A stretch of DNA of 64,000 nt from Knoxdaviesia capensis (lineage: Eukaryota; Ascomycota; Sordariomycetes; Microascales; Gondwanamycetaceae), in NCBI GenBank assembly GCA_001510575.1, contig LNGK01000005.1, forward strand, positions 3,867,795-3,931,794, read 5' to 3'. Both the position numbers and the translations under genes were made by a program. Positions 21,763-34,400 of the stretch are shown here, in pieces. Under the pieces are notes generated by a model that searched no databases, was not told where the DNA came from, and saw only the letters and a program-made list of their open reading frames with translations. Each line of letters opens with the position of its first letter. Within the stretch, counting starts at the first letter, position 1.

Positions 21763-22450
21763 GACTGAGGTTGCGTGTGAGGATTTGTCGAAGCCGGTAA
21801 CGTTGATTCAAGAACTTCCCCAGGCGTAAGAATGGTGCAGCCGCGTAAGAAAATACTTATCAAGTTGGCGTCAGAAACAAGGATAGTCGTAGCTTGATAG
21901 AAGCTGGGCTCAACTTATAGAGTTGCTCGTAGCGCGGTGTTGTGTTGCGTGTTCGCGTGAAAGATGATAAAATGGTGGTCTTGGGAGATTCGCGTTCAGT
22001 CAGCCGTGTTGGTGATAGAAAACTAGTGTCCGTTGGGCCAGATCGGATAGAAAATCGAAAACTGCTGTTCTCTGTGATATGAGATGTGATGAAGCAGTTG
22101 GTTAGAAGCACGACAAGCCAAGACTCGCTCTATCCACTGTTGGTGCAGGTTGAGTTTGGTGATGTGAATGTCGAACAGATCCAGTCCAGAGAAAGGGAGA
22201 AGAGTGTCTGAGGGTGGAAGAAAGAATTAATGTCTGGTATAAAAGAAAATAAAGAAAGAACAATAGGGTATTGAATAGAGATTGTGGGATGAAGAACGAG
22301 GAGTGGTGATAATGATGGTTGAAGATGAGATGTCGTGTGTTCTTCGTGATGTGTAAATAACCAATAAGGCGCGTCAAGGAAAAAGAGAGAAAGAGAGAGA
22401 GAGAGAGATCAAAGGGAGGGCTTTTTGGGCGAATGAAAAGAAAGAAGAGT
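21763..22450 (-). promoter_or_regulatory. hapB upstream/leader region
   Basis: On the minus strand this is strongly pyrimidine-rich (CT repeats at about 22385-22410), typical of leaders and core promoters in filamentous fungi. One CCAAT box lies at 22361-22365 on the plus strand (ACCAATAAGG). Negative autoregulation of the CCAAT complex through its hapB gene has been reported in A. nidulans, so this site is a natural candidate; its activity is inferred. Confidence 0.5.
22361..22365 (+). promoter_or_regulatory. CCAAT box upstream of hapB
   Basis: CCAAT within AACCAATAAGG, about 600 bp upstream of the hapB start codon. Matches the core recognised by the complex that HapB itself belongs to. The flank is CCAATAA rather than the preferred CCAATCA. 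Confidence 0.45.
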
Positions 22451-25400
22451 ATGGGGAGGGAGGAGGATTAAAGATGTATGGGTTAAAAAGGCAGAGACAC
22501 AGAGGGAAAGCGTGGGTGGGGGAGGGGAAGGAGGCACTGGCAGAGCCAGCACTACGGGTGGAGGAAGGACAGAGAAGAAAGGCACTACTCACAGTAGGAA
22601 GGAACAGGCGTGGGTCGTGGGTCGTAAGCTCCGTGTCAGGGTGCCTGTTGTTGGTCTTATTCTCTTTGTGCTTGAGGTAAAGAATTGCAGTTTCTTTGTG
22701 TCCAGTTCACAGGAGGATATCACCTTTGAAAAATGGAAGTTTGAGCGAGGAAGCCAAGTGGTTGAAATGCAACAATTTTGGTCAGGTTGGACGCTGCAGG
22801 AAGAAACAGGCCAGGCAGAGTCCTTCGCTGTGCGGTTGTTGGGATCGCAGGGTTCGGTGGTTTTTCAGGGCTGACGTTGGCTTCTTCAGAAGGCGATTGG
22901 AAGCGGCGGGTAATGATTAGGCTCAGGATCACTCCAAGCCTTAAAAGACAACAGCGAGAAACTTTCGGTGGGTTGTGGGTAGCGCCGACAGAGAAAAGGA
23001 ATAGGGTATCAAGCGGTAACACCACACAAGAAAAAGAGGTGAAGGACAGGCCGGTGTATTTCCAGTTCTGCCTTCGCTTGGCTTCTTTCTGGTACGGGAG
23101 GGACAGAGAAACAGCCTTGGCACCACTTCTGAAAACGAAGCAGGATAGTATGGCACTATAGAGTGATGCGTGGATGCGTTGGCAAGAGGCGAATGTGGTA
23201 AGGTGTGCAGCTCAGCAGATCTAGGTCCTGCCACGGCATATGCAGCTGCAGGTCCAGGGTTCTTATTTTTGGAGCGTTGAGTGGATGGGGAACAGGTCAG
23301 AGGAGGCCTGATATGATACTTTTGAAGGAGGAAATGGTCAACAATGGAGGGTTATGGACGTAGGTTCAGGGCTATAATTGTGCCTGATCTGGGATGGGTA
23401 TGGACAGGAATATTCGTAAATATCGTGTGTTCGTTACTCGTTAAGGAGACCAGGTCTGGGTATTATGTTGCCAGATGTTATTGGAGAGCAAGCGGAGGAG
23501 GAGCAGTCTCGTATACCTTGACGGGGTAGGATGGAAGGGAGGGTGGGAGCTCTGGAGGATCAAAATGTCCAGGTCAGAGGCCACGTGAGAGACAAGAGAT
23601 GGAGAAGGCAAGGAGAAAGTGGTTGACTGCAAATGCACAGAGATCCAAGAGAGGAAAGAAACAGACAACGGGCGAGATAGCGAGCTGTAAAGGTGCGAAA
23701 ACGGTAATTGACTAGCTAGCCTGGGCTGAAAAGTCGGGATATCCTATCAGAAAGAAGAAGTTCTATGTAGGGTTGGAGTGTTAGTGACGGCTTGCAACGA
23801 TAAACTAATGACGAAATACACGGACAGGGTCAAGGGCACACACAGAGGCAACATGAAAGTAGTGTAGCATATAGAGGCAATTGTGGCTCAGATGGAATAC
23901 TTGACGCCACTGTCAGGAAAAGGACGAATAGGAGAAAATAGGAAGGCAGACAGACGTTACCAGCAGTGGCAAGATAATCATGGGAGAGCAAGGGCATGGG
24001 AACAGACAGTTACAAGGTGTGTACGAGGGACGGGATCAAGAGTCGGAAGACAGACAAGAAACAAGAGCGAGAGAGGGAGGGGGAGGGAGTGTGTCTGTGC
24101 TGTGTGCGTGTATCGAGTCGGGCAAGAGTGAGACACAGTAGAGTGCAAGTCCAAGAATTCACAGGGCGGGAAACCCATCAGCCACTTCGTTGCATCGGAC
24201 ACACAAGTGACCCGGATACACGAAAGACACACACACTGTTGGAGAACTTGGGTGGTGGAAGCTGGAACCTCAGAAATCCACTGCAACGAGCAAATAGGTC
24301 TCGTTGTTCACCTCGTTAAGCCGAGGCTGGCCCAACTGTGTAATGAGAGAGAACAGCCAGAACTCTCTGCATGAAAAATTGAGTGCTTGTTTGGGGGTGG
24401 AGGCAGCCGCCGCTTCATCGATCATCATCTCTCATGACCAGTTTTGAGACGGCTCTGGCAATACCTTCCCTGATCAAACATGGATTTCATTTTCAAAGTT
24501 CGGGGCCTTCGTTTGTGGGTGGAAGTTGGGAGTGCTCCTCACACACCATGGTTTTCTTTTTCTAAAAATTGATGCGTTGGCATGCAGGCGGCATCTGCAA
24601 TATCAGAATGTGGGGGGGGGGAGTGTGAGGGGTGGTGGAAAGAAACAACCTTTCCAGCCTTGGCCTAGCGCAAAACCCCGAGGCCATCTCTGCGAGAATG
24701 ATTTTTGGTCTCTCCCATGCAAATGTTTTTGCTCTATGGAGTTGGTTCCCTTGCACACATCTTCCCGCTTGTGCTTCACGTTTAAGGCGAGACAGAGGCA
24801 ATAAACGATCCAAAGAAGTTGGCAAAAGCACAGCTTTGCGCCTCGTTTCTCGTAGTTTCTGTGCACTTGTCACAGAAATACTTCAAAGTTCCGTCCATGC
24901 TGTAAGCCAGAAAATGATGGCATCGGCTTACACTTGTATTGCACCCATGGTGTGTGATTTCACCCTCAACCCAAGACTCCTTCCTTGGTGGAAACGGCGA
25001 AGTCCGGGCTGCAACAAATCTTCGGGGCGAAGCTGGGCTTTCTCTCTCTCAAAAGCTGTCGCGTCATGCACAATCAAGTGGCTGAAGGGCACAACAAACA
25101 ACAGTAGTGGAGAAAATGCACAGTGCAAGTTGTAATAATGGCGGTGGGGAGGGACAAGCCTTGCTGGCTCTTTTGGGTAGAATGGCCTCAAGGCCGGACG
25201 GATGATTGTGATTATTGAGAAGGGCGGTAACAACAAGCAAGCAAGAGGAAGAAAATAGAATAGACGGTGCGGTATGGCAGGGTTGGGCCTTCGAGAGGGT
25301 TGGGAGAGCAGCCTCATCCACTGGGAAAATGCGGTGAGCAAACATCAGGTTGGGTGGACATGGCCTGGCGAGGCCTGGCTGTCAGGTCGGCTGGAAAGGC

Positions 25401-28400
25401 CCGCCAGCACTAAGCCCCAACCACCGGGTCCTACCGTGCCACACCCATATAGCAAACAGAAGAATTGAGGGTTTGTGAAAAAGGAAACATAAAAAAAGTG
25501 TCGAGATATCTTACCTGAAGTGTGAGTCAAGCACTAGGAGGTATCACGACTGAATGCTAGCCAGATTGTTAGTGTTTTTTATATAGATAGAAGGCTCAGA
25601 GAGGAGAAAAATGAAGGCCAATGGTATTTTTGAAGAGGAAAAAATCCAGGGGAGGAAAAAGATCAGATGTGGTGTGACAGCAACTTTAAAATCTTCAAGA
25701 TCTTGAAAGCTTCTTGAATGCCGAAAGGGACGGCGCGATGAGGAACGGTGATGATAGGCAATTTCTGGACCGGTAAGTTCAGAGCCTCTCAAACGAGATT
25801 CCATCAAGTTTCAAGGGCTATCACACTTCACTCATCTGCGCCGTCAATATTCACTTGAACATGTGTGTGGGCGCTTAAACATCCATGCCAGACTGGTCCC
25901 CGCCCTGGAATGTGAACGCTGAGCTGTGACGGCGGCAAGTTGGATAGGCAGAAAAAGGCCTGCCATCATGCGAGGTACCGCTGTAGCTGTATCCCGATGG
26001 CTTACATGTAGTACTAATAAGCCGAGTCAAAGAAAAGGGGAAAGGGTCCTTCCTGGTCTCATCCGGAGTTCGGCCTCCTACAGAATGAGGGCCACCACAA
26101 CCCCCAGTGATTGCACAGGATGAGAGCAACAAAGATGAGATAAAATTGGGAATTTGCGATGACAGATGACAGGAACAGGACTCCTTCTCTGGGAGGGTGG
26201 TGATCTCGCAGGCATCAGGTATCACGGGACCGCGATTTCAGCCAATGAAGCCATCGAGACGACGTGTGGCACTCCTGATAGGTTTCCAAGAATACAGAGG
26301 TGCCAGGGGGAAGATAGACAAGTCCATATTGCTCAGCCTCGCCTACGAGGACACAGACAAAGGGAGGGTATCATTGGAAGTGTTCTTAGAAAGTTCTCTG
26401 TGTCCGTGGCGTCCAGACCGTGGCCCAGCCAATATGTGATATGGGGCTCGATATAATTGCGAGGTGATCAAAAAACTAGGTGCGGAGGAATCGGAACAGG
26501 GGCAGAGCATCAAGATGTGTGTATACAGTACATGCGTATATGCATGCGTCAAATGGGGGGGGCGGTGGTGGTAGTGGTAGTGGGAGTGGTATCATTAGAT
26601 GGCACGGAAATATACGGCCCCCTAATCAGGAAATCTTCAAACTGGCGATAACCAGGAGACGGAGGCCAGTGCAACTTGCGGCGCCGATGTCGTTCGCTCT
26701 GGTTGGCTGGCTTGAGCCTGATCGGCCGGGAAGATGGAGGCCAAAAGAGAGTGAAAGATGATGGGCCAAGCTTTGGCATCCAAACATCCAGCGAATCAGA
26801 TGGAGCAGTCATTGGACCAGTCAATGGTCGAGCTCAGGTAGTCAATCAGATAAGGGTAGAGACAGGGTCGACCTAGCGCAGATCTATACAGTACACGTGA
26901 ATTGAAAAGGAGAACAAAGAAAAAAAAAAGATATATATGATGAAGGGGCAACGCTCATCTTGAGGTCACGGGGTTCGGATCATGAAGAGCTGTTGACATC
27001 ATCCATGCCCATCAGGTTGGGTGAGCTTGGTGAGGGGTGATGGCAGCTAGGTGGCCGCCATTCACCAATTGGGTTCAATGGATGTGTTTGAATGCATGCA
27101 AACGCGCTGAGAGTTACATGACGTTGAAGTAGAATGAAGACGAGGGAGGAAACGGCAAGAAGATGGTTTGTATTGCGGTAGTGAGTTCGGTGATAACCGG
27201 TAGGGCAGGTGTAAAAGTCAAGACACAAAATAGAGAAAAACGAATCAAACTCTTACCTCTGACACAGGCAAATAAAGTTGGGTTTTAGGCGTCAAAATAG
27301 TGAAGGGCCGGGAAAAGGCGTCAAGAATCCGCCGTTGAACAAGGTCGATATTCGATTCGTCGATGGAGCGCGATGATGGCGAGAGCTGGTTCGTTGGTGA
27401 ACCGCGCTGAGTTAGGGAGAAGATGGAGAATCTGGGGAGCGAATCAAAGAGAGAATTTTTTTTCGGGTTCCTTGTGAGTTTTTTTGAGGAGGAAGAAAAG
27501 GAAGGAAAAAAAGAATTGGGGAGGGGTTCAGAATGGTCCTATCAGAAGTTGAAAGGGAGACCACGGGGAAAGAATATAATGATCGGAGAGAGCAGGGGTG
27601 AAGTGAACAGAACAGTCAAGAAATGAGGAAGGGATGATTGACGGGATATGGAAAGAGACAAAGAAAGAACAGATGGTAGGAAATAAGGTCTCGTTTTCGG
27701 GTTCCTTGCGGATTCTTGAAGTTGTCCAATTCTTAGCAATTGGCGGCGACAATTTTGATAGTGGAAACAGAGCCGATATAAAACACGCGTTCTCAAAAAC
27801 ACGACCCGAGTCGCGTTTAGAAATTTTTCACTTAGGTAAAAAAGGCACGACCCATGAAGGATGTTAATGGGCAATAAGAAACGTTGGCCAGGAGGATGTG
27901 ACACGTCAAGAGATGATTGGCTGAGTGTAAATACACTGCTTGTCTCAACGGGCGGCGTTGCGTTGACGGGAAATCCCTGAGTGGGAGAAAAAAAAAGGAA
28001 ACAACGCTGTGATCTGTATGGTCAGAATAAAAAAAGGGGGCAGGGTCAAAAGACGAGAGGCAAAGAATTCGGGAAAAACGCAAGAGTCGAGAAACAACAG
28101 ATGACAGGATCAAAAGAACGAGAGCGAAAAAAAAAGAATTTGGCGAGAGAGAAAAAAAAAGAGTGAGGGAAGAAATGCAGAAAGATGATTTGAGGATGAG
28201 GCGGGACCCTCGACTTCTTTAAACTCCTGTGACTGGCCGATTCAGCTGCGAAAGGTGGGGCCTGGAGGCTGGCGGCGACGCGACTGGCTGCAAAAATATA
28301 TGTGGGGCCAGACGGGGCTCGTGATTCGCCAACGTGCAGAAGCGAGGTCGAAAGTCCGCAGACACGCGACTTTGGCTGCTTTTGCAGACTTTTGGTCTTC

Positions 28401-29619
28401 TCATTGCATTCCAGGCATACACACACACAAACAGCGAATTACCTACACAGAGAGAGCCATCACAGGTTAGTTGTGAAATATCACTTGCATTGCTGAGATC
28501 TGCAGTTCCCGGGCTGCTTGAGACTTCAACTGGAAGTTATGGCAGGCATTGGTTGCATGAAGGGACAATGCAGTCATGTTATGGTACAGTGCCTCGGTAC
28601 TGTGTATAACAGTGCACATACTCGTGTTTACGATTCTTCGGTCTAAGCAATTTTTTCCTCGGTTTTTTTTTTTTTTTCAGCTGCTACGTATCAACTGCTC
28701 CTTCGGCCGACGCCGAATCACATCTCCTCCCGCCGTTTGTCATTTGCTGCCTGGTAGTTTTGCATCGAACACTGTGAGTTTTCAACTGGTACATCACTGT
28801 CACACAAACTTCGCTGGCCCGGGGTGTGTGTGTGACGCAGCAGCGAAGTAATACGAAGTTACAAAACCAAAACTTCACTGGCGGCTCATGATACTTGCCA
28901 ATTTATAATAGCAACAACCGATATTCACCGGCGACCGGTTCACACGTAGTAGCGGTGTATGCAGACTTCCTGCCGCGGCTCACCAACCCCAGCCGGATTT
29001 TGCACTGTATTGTTCACGATCCTCGCGTCGCCTCACTGCGAACGCCGTCGTTTCCTGTGATTCATGCCCCTCCTTTGACTTTAACCCGCTGGCGGTTGTT
29101 GAGACACCAAAACCGGCTCTGTGCCCTACTAGGCGTTCAATTACCTTTTTTGTTTCCTTCTCGGCTTGCTTCTCATCCAACCAAACACTTGGTGCCTCCC
29201 CAGTAATTTATTTCCCCTTAGCATCGAGGCAATTGGCTCAATTCAGTCCCAATGTCTCAGATGGTCTTCTAGAATTCCGCCGGCCCAATGCCCCAATCAG
29301 ATATTGTATCCGGACCTTCGTCCAGGCTGATTGACAAAAAAGGGCGGCCATCCATCTGTGTTCGCAATATCAAGTCCCTTTACCGAGAAATAGATGAGAA
29401 TCGTTTAAAAACCCTGTCTGCCTCACGCATAAACCCGTAAATGGCCGTCGGCGACGGCCACCTTGGTTGGGGGGAAATTGTCACTTCGATGATCTCACAG
29501 CCTCTGCCGTTCTCTCTCGACAGTCCTTCACCTTATCCCAACAACTCCCCGTATCACATTTCCAAGGCCAGGCTCCGTAGTATGTCAAGTCCCGAAGAAG
29601 CGGTCAGGCCACTGGGACA

Positions 29620-29679
29620 ACACACACACACACACACACATACACACACATACACACACACATACACACACACACACAC
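29620..29679. repeat. CA microsatellite interrupted by TA
   Basis: About 60 bp of CACACA units with occasional CATACA interruptions, inside non-coding sequence. Confidence 0.95.
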
Positions 29680-31090
29680 GCAATTTTCGTGCTCATGTTT
29701 TACCTGTACTCACTTCACACACTCCCATCTGCCAACCTCTACCTAACGTGCTCTTCCCCTCTCACCGCCGTTGTTGGCCCTGTTGGACTCTCCCCGGCTC
29801 CACAGAGGATGTGTAGACCTCGTACCTCCAAATTTGTAACTCAATACCAACTCTGATATCAATATCCCCCCAGCCACAGTGCAATGCAGAAGAGAAAGAA
29901 AAAACCCCGTGCATCCCACAACGTCAACTCCAGCCGCCGACCCACGCACGCAATCTCCTCCCCGTTTGCTATTGTCTCCCCCCATCAGACAGCAAACAGT
30001 GCGAGAGCTGCCCGGCCCTGCCGCGATGATGTAAATTCTACGCCAACCCTACGTGTACATACAGTATACCTCCCGCCTACTGTACTTATGTACTCGTACA
30101 CCTCCTCGGTGTTCCAGGCGGCAGTGGTTTGGGAGGAGAGGGAAAAAAACGAGCGAAGAAGAGGAGAGGGGGGGGGCAGACAGTTGTCCGTCCCTCTTCG
30201 GTTGCTGGCTGCATATGACCAAGTCAAGTGCGTGTCCTTCTTGTCCTTTGTTGTTTCGCTCCGGAGGGGTGGTTTGGCCGTCCTACACTGCGCCTGATAT
30301 TATTTTCCTGCATTTGTGTTAACGCCTGACCTCGCTGCCAGCGAGCAAAAAAAAAGTTTGCATACCGACACGCACATATGAGGCCAGAGGCATCCAACAG
30401 AACCCAGCCTCCCACATTAACGCCGTACCCAGCCAAAAAAACTTTCTCCCCTTCCTTTTCTTCCTGCTCATCGTAGGTCCAAAGGGGGGATAATGGTCTC
30501 CCTGCCGTGCCTGCCTCCTTTTTCCTCCTTTAGGAAGAGCAAAACCAGGAAAATGCCAGACCTGCTCTCTGACTGGTCGTAAATTCCTAGCTCCTGAGTG
30601 GGCCGTCGTATATCACGATGTCGCCGTCACGCCCAACCCACCAGCCAACAGCATCGCGAGAAACACCACATCCTCCCATTGGGTGAAACAGGCCACTGGG
30701 CCATGTCTGCCTATTTTTGGCAGTAGTACGACCGCAGGTGGTGGTGTTGTCAGAGTCTCGTAGCCCGTGGGTACTTGCTGCAGGCGGATGAGTGTTCTAG
30801 TACCCCAGCACGACAAATCCCACCCTGTGATGCTTCCATCGCCAGAGTCCCGTTGGCGCCATATGGTTGGCTGTCGATGTGTTGTACCGGTGCTCTCCAT
30901 GTTTCACCACCAGACAATAGCATTGTGCTTCATTTTAAAGCGAGGAGGAGAGGAGAACGTGTTCTGCTATCTTAAGTGAGTGATCTTGGACGTCAATAGT
31001 ATGTCACAGTTCCAGCCTCCCAGGTTTTATCGAGGGCCCGCACCGATCTAGGAGATCATGGAGTTAAACCAGGTGGAAACGTCGATCTTC

Positions 31091-31104
31091 AAACCCTAAC
31101 CCTA
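31091..31104 (-). repeat. Interstitial telomere-like repeat (second copy)
   Basis: AAACCCTAACCCTA on the plus strand, followed after a short gap by CCAACCCTAAC near 31117-31127. This is the TTAGGG repeat in the opposite orientation to the copy at 3801-3815. It is also a telobox match and lies about 290 bp from the tRNA gene. Confidence 0.5.
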
Positions 31105-31389
31105 TGAACACAAATCCCAACCCTAACACATCAGACTTCTCATCATCACGCACAATAGTAGTAGATACAACCACAATGATAGGTGGTTTGAAATATATTA
31201 CATATTACACTGGAAGTTTAGAGAGAACCAGTCCAAGACATCATACAGCCAGTCTAGAGTGGCTTTTATGGTCCTGCTGGTGAGAATTTCTAGAGTGACA
31301 ACCTACGCCGGACGACAATCCACTGCCAGAAACTCCAAACGGCGAAAAACATGAATCACAAACTCGTCCAAAAAAAGAAAAAGAGAAAC

Positions 31390-31470
31390 CGACAGAGACA
31401 GGATTCGAACCTGCGAGGCCGAAGCCATATGATTTCTAGTCATACCCATTAACCACTCTGGCACTCTGCC
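31390..31470 (-). tRNA. tRNA-Ser (anticodon AGA), no intron
   Basis: Minus-strand sequence folds as a class II tRNA. The acceptor 5' strand GGCAGAG (31470-31464) pairs with CTCTGTC (one G-U), with discriminator G. The D region has an A box (GTGCCAGAGTGGTTAA), the anticodon loop is CTAGAAA giving AGA (reads TCT/TCC/TCA codons after A34 editing to inosine), a long variable arm (ATGGCTTCGGCCTCG) is typical of tRNA-Ser, and the T arm has the B box GGTTCGAATCC. A T-rich stretch with runs of five and seven T follows about 10 nt after the 3' end and would end Pol III transcription. CCA is not encoded, as expected. Confidence 0.95.
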
Positions 31471-34400
31471 CTGATACGCTTGGTATCGTGTGCTTCCACT
31501 GCGGAGGCCCATAAACCAAAGACAAACAAACAGGGCAGGAACGCCCGTGGTGAATCACAGAGGCATGGAAACTGCGCACAATTTCTCAAGCACCAGAACT
31601 CTCTCTGCGAGTGTTGCCCAGGCCCTGCAACACCAACCCGAAGTTCGTGGTGCCTCGACCGTCCTCTGAGAGCCGAGCTGCCGAGCAAGGAGCGACCGGA
31701 ACCACCGTGGGTATGTGTATCTGGCGTTTCGGTCTTGGGGGGCGCCACTCCCGCGATCTGTACACCTCAGTCACAGTCGGAATGACGACGACGACGACGA
31801 GTGTTTCTGGCCTGTGACGCCTGAGAGAGTCTTCCCCCTCCTTCTGCTACTTCAGCCAGGTATGAGTCAGTCTGGAGCTCAGCAGCAGTGGAATCGTAGA
31901 CACTCAAAAGAGACCTCGCTGGGGGAGGAGGACGAGCGGAGGCACGGCCACTCGCCTGTTTTCTCCCCTCCCGTGTAACGGGACGGCGTGTCGCACAATC
32001 TGGGAGGGCGGGGCTCACCACGATGCGAGACACACGGCGCTGAGACCCTCTGGCGTTATCCAACGCATGCTTCCTGCTGGAACGCCCTCCCCTCCTCCCC
32101 AAATAACCCCCCAGATGTGAGGCGCCTCCGGGGCTGCCTGGATAAGACACGCACGATGGGTGAGGCGGAGGCTCCCCTCTCCGGCAAGTGCTCGATACGA
32201 ACTCGGTGATAACTTTGCGAGGCGGAGGGGCATCGTAGAAAGGGGACTTGGTCAATTGGGAGAGAGATTAGGAGGTTGAGAGCTCGCTGATGAGTGTCTG
32301 ATGGGCTGGACGACCGTGCGATTGGGTGCTCCGGGCACTGGGTTTCGTGGAGTGACACTGCGATGTGGTAGAGGGAGTTCTTGAGAAAGTCGAAGTGGAT
32401 GGAGTTTGCGATGATTAGAAACGGAGTGACGGCCCATCCACGCGGCGGGAGGTTTAGACCATCGCTGTTCTTCCGCAGGGACCGAATGTTCGTAACCCTA
32501 GAAGAGAGATGCAAATCTAGAGACACGGACCAAGACCTTCATCCGTCGGGGCCCCTGAGACTTCAGATTCGAGCCGAGCGCTCGCAGATAGAGAATAAAG
32601 ACAACTGTCCGTCCGTTGCAGCAACTTCAAGACCCGGCTTGTGTATGCACGAGCCGATAATCCGGACAGGTGTGATACTCCAGGAGTGCCGGCTCGTTCT
32701 CCTCTCAGACTTGACGGTGAAGTTGAATGTGAATGCCCGAGAAAGTCTACACGGCGAAGGCCTGTCTCTGTTACTCCATGACGACGACGACGATGACATC
32801 TATTGGCAGAGAATGTTACGATCTTTCGAGTGTACACGTGTAGAGTACACATATCTACGTAGAACGGGAACCACAGCATCTCCATGCATCGACATCGCTT
32901 CCCAGCAGAACTTCCCGACCGTGGATAGGCCTGCCAGATTCGGCGATCCCTCACTCACGCTACGAAGACCAGGCAATGATACACTGACCAGAACCGCAGG
33001 ACTCCCACGGGATGAATAGACACACCTCCCTGTCCAACACACATAGACATATCCAAACATGCCAGACGAAAGCGAGCCGCCTATACTGGCCGCTTTGGTC
33101 AAAACCCGTAGTCTGACCAAGAACTACGACGCAACAACGCTCCAACCTCCCACATCATGACAAACCAGACCTACCGTACCGCCATGATCTCGCCCTTGCA
33201 CCATCCTCCAAAGGATTCCTCCCCAAAGGACTGTCTCCTCGTCCTCCTTGGGATATCGTCCCCCCCCCTCTATCAAACGTTGAACAGAAAGAAGAAGAAC
33301 AGCTACAACGTCCCCTCGTGCACCCCGCACACACGCGCGCGCCCCGGCTCCCGAGCGGACCAACGTCGTCTCCAAGGGCCCGCCTCGCATGTCTCGGTGT
33401 TGCACGTCTCCCTGTGTGTCGTGGACGAGTCTCATAGGCTGGAGGACCTTTGGGTGCAATTTTATTGCTTTTTTGGCCGACTTCTGCCGATAAGAGAGAG
33501 AGCGAGAGAGAGGGTGGACCGTGGGTGCATCGCCCAAGCCCGAGGCTAAAAGAACGAAGACACACCCGAGCTAGATACGCAGAGTGAGGAGTGGGTGACT
33601 CTTCTGGACTCTGCCGAACTCGGCCTTCTCGTCCTCTGGTACACCTTCCTCCTCTCGTGCCTCTCGAATCCCACGGAGAGAAGAATCCTGGCGGTGAATG
33701 GAAGGACGCACACCTTGCCATTTCGTAGAACCCGCCAACACCCTCCCTCTTGGTGACAACCTGGGACTGTGTTGGTGACGAGAAGAAGAAATGCCTGCTC
33801 TGTTGTGTGTGCTGCGCTTGGAGCGTGTGTAATCAAGCGACGGGTGTTGCATTGGACCAACAAAGTGCGGAGCCCAAGAAAAGTCGAACAACCAACAACG
33901 AGGGACCACGAAAGCACCCGAAGGATTCGCACAATACCACAGCAACCTCACCGCATGCCACTTCCTGGACTTCCAACAACCACCTCCAACGCCTAGACCG
34001 GCCCATATTTTCTCTTTACCCACACAAGCCACCGAACGCAAGCAGCCCTGCTTTTTGGCAGGGTTGACTTGGTACCGGGGACGCCACCAATGTGCATGTG
34101 AAGTCCATTCCGTTGCCTGATTTTCTCCATCGGTCGGGAACCAGACAGAGCATGGCGAGAGCTGCAGTCTTTCCCGAAGACAACAGGAAAGCGAAAAGAC
34201 ATGTATGGTAAGAGAGAACTAGCGTCTGCCAATAGTACACAAGGCAGAAGGATCGGCGGCAACACGACATTATCTCGTGCAGCAGAGCTCGCAACCTTGC
34301 CCAAGTTTCCGCACGCCGCGCCCGCTGGCCAGCGGTATCCAGACGGGGCTGATTGGACGGAATCCTGTGAGACGCACAAAGAGGGCATGCGGAAGAGTGA

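Larger units (their letters stand above)
22451..31389. other. Gene-poor tract, part 1 (purine-rich, then pyrimidine-rich)
   Basis: I find no recognisable gene on either strand. From about 22.4 to 28.2 kb the plus strand is rich in A and G (GAGA, GGAGG, AAAAA runs), and from about 28.4 to 30.6 kb it becomes C/T-rich. A long T-run ending in CAG lies at about 28663-28680. A CA microsatellite is at 29620-29679, and a GGTGGTAGTGG-type run near 26560-26590. AAACCCTAACCCTA occurs at 31091-31104. TACAGTA-type motifs occur near 26526, 26888, 28582 and 30060. Frames are below about 140 codons and carry no domain I know. Confidence 0.55.

Noticed and set aside
29620..29679. CA repeat considered as a CRISPR-like or tandem array
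   Set aside because: Simple dinucleotide microsatellite without spacers; no CRISPR array is expected or seen in this eukaryotic sequence.
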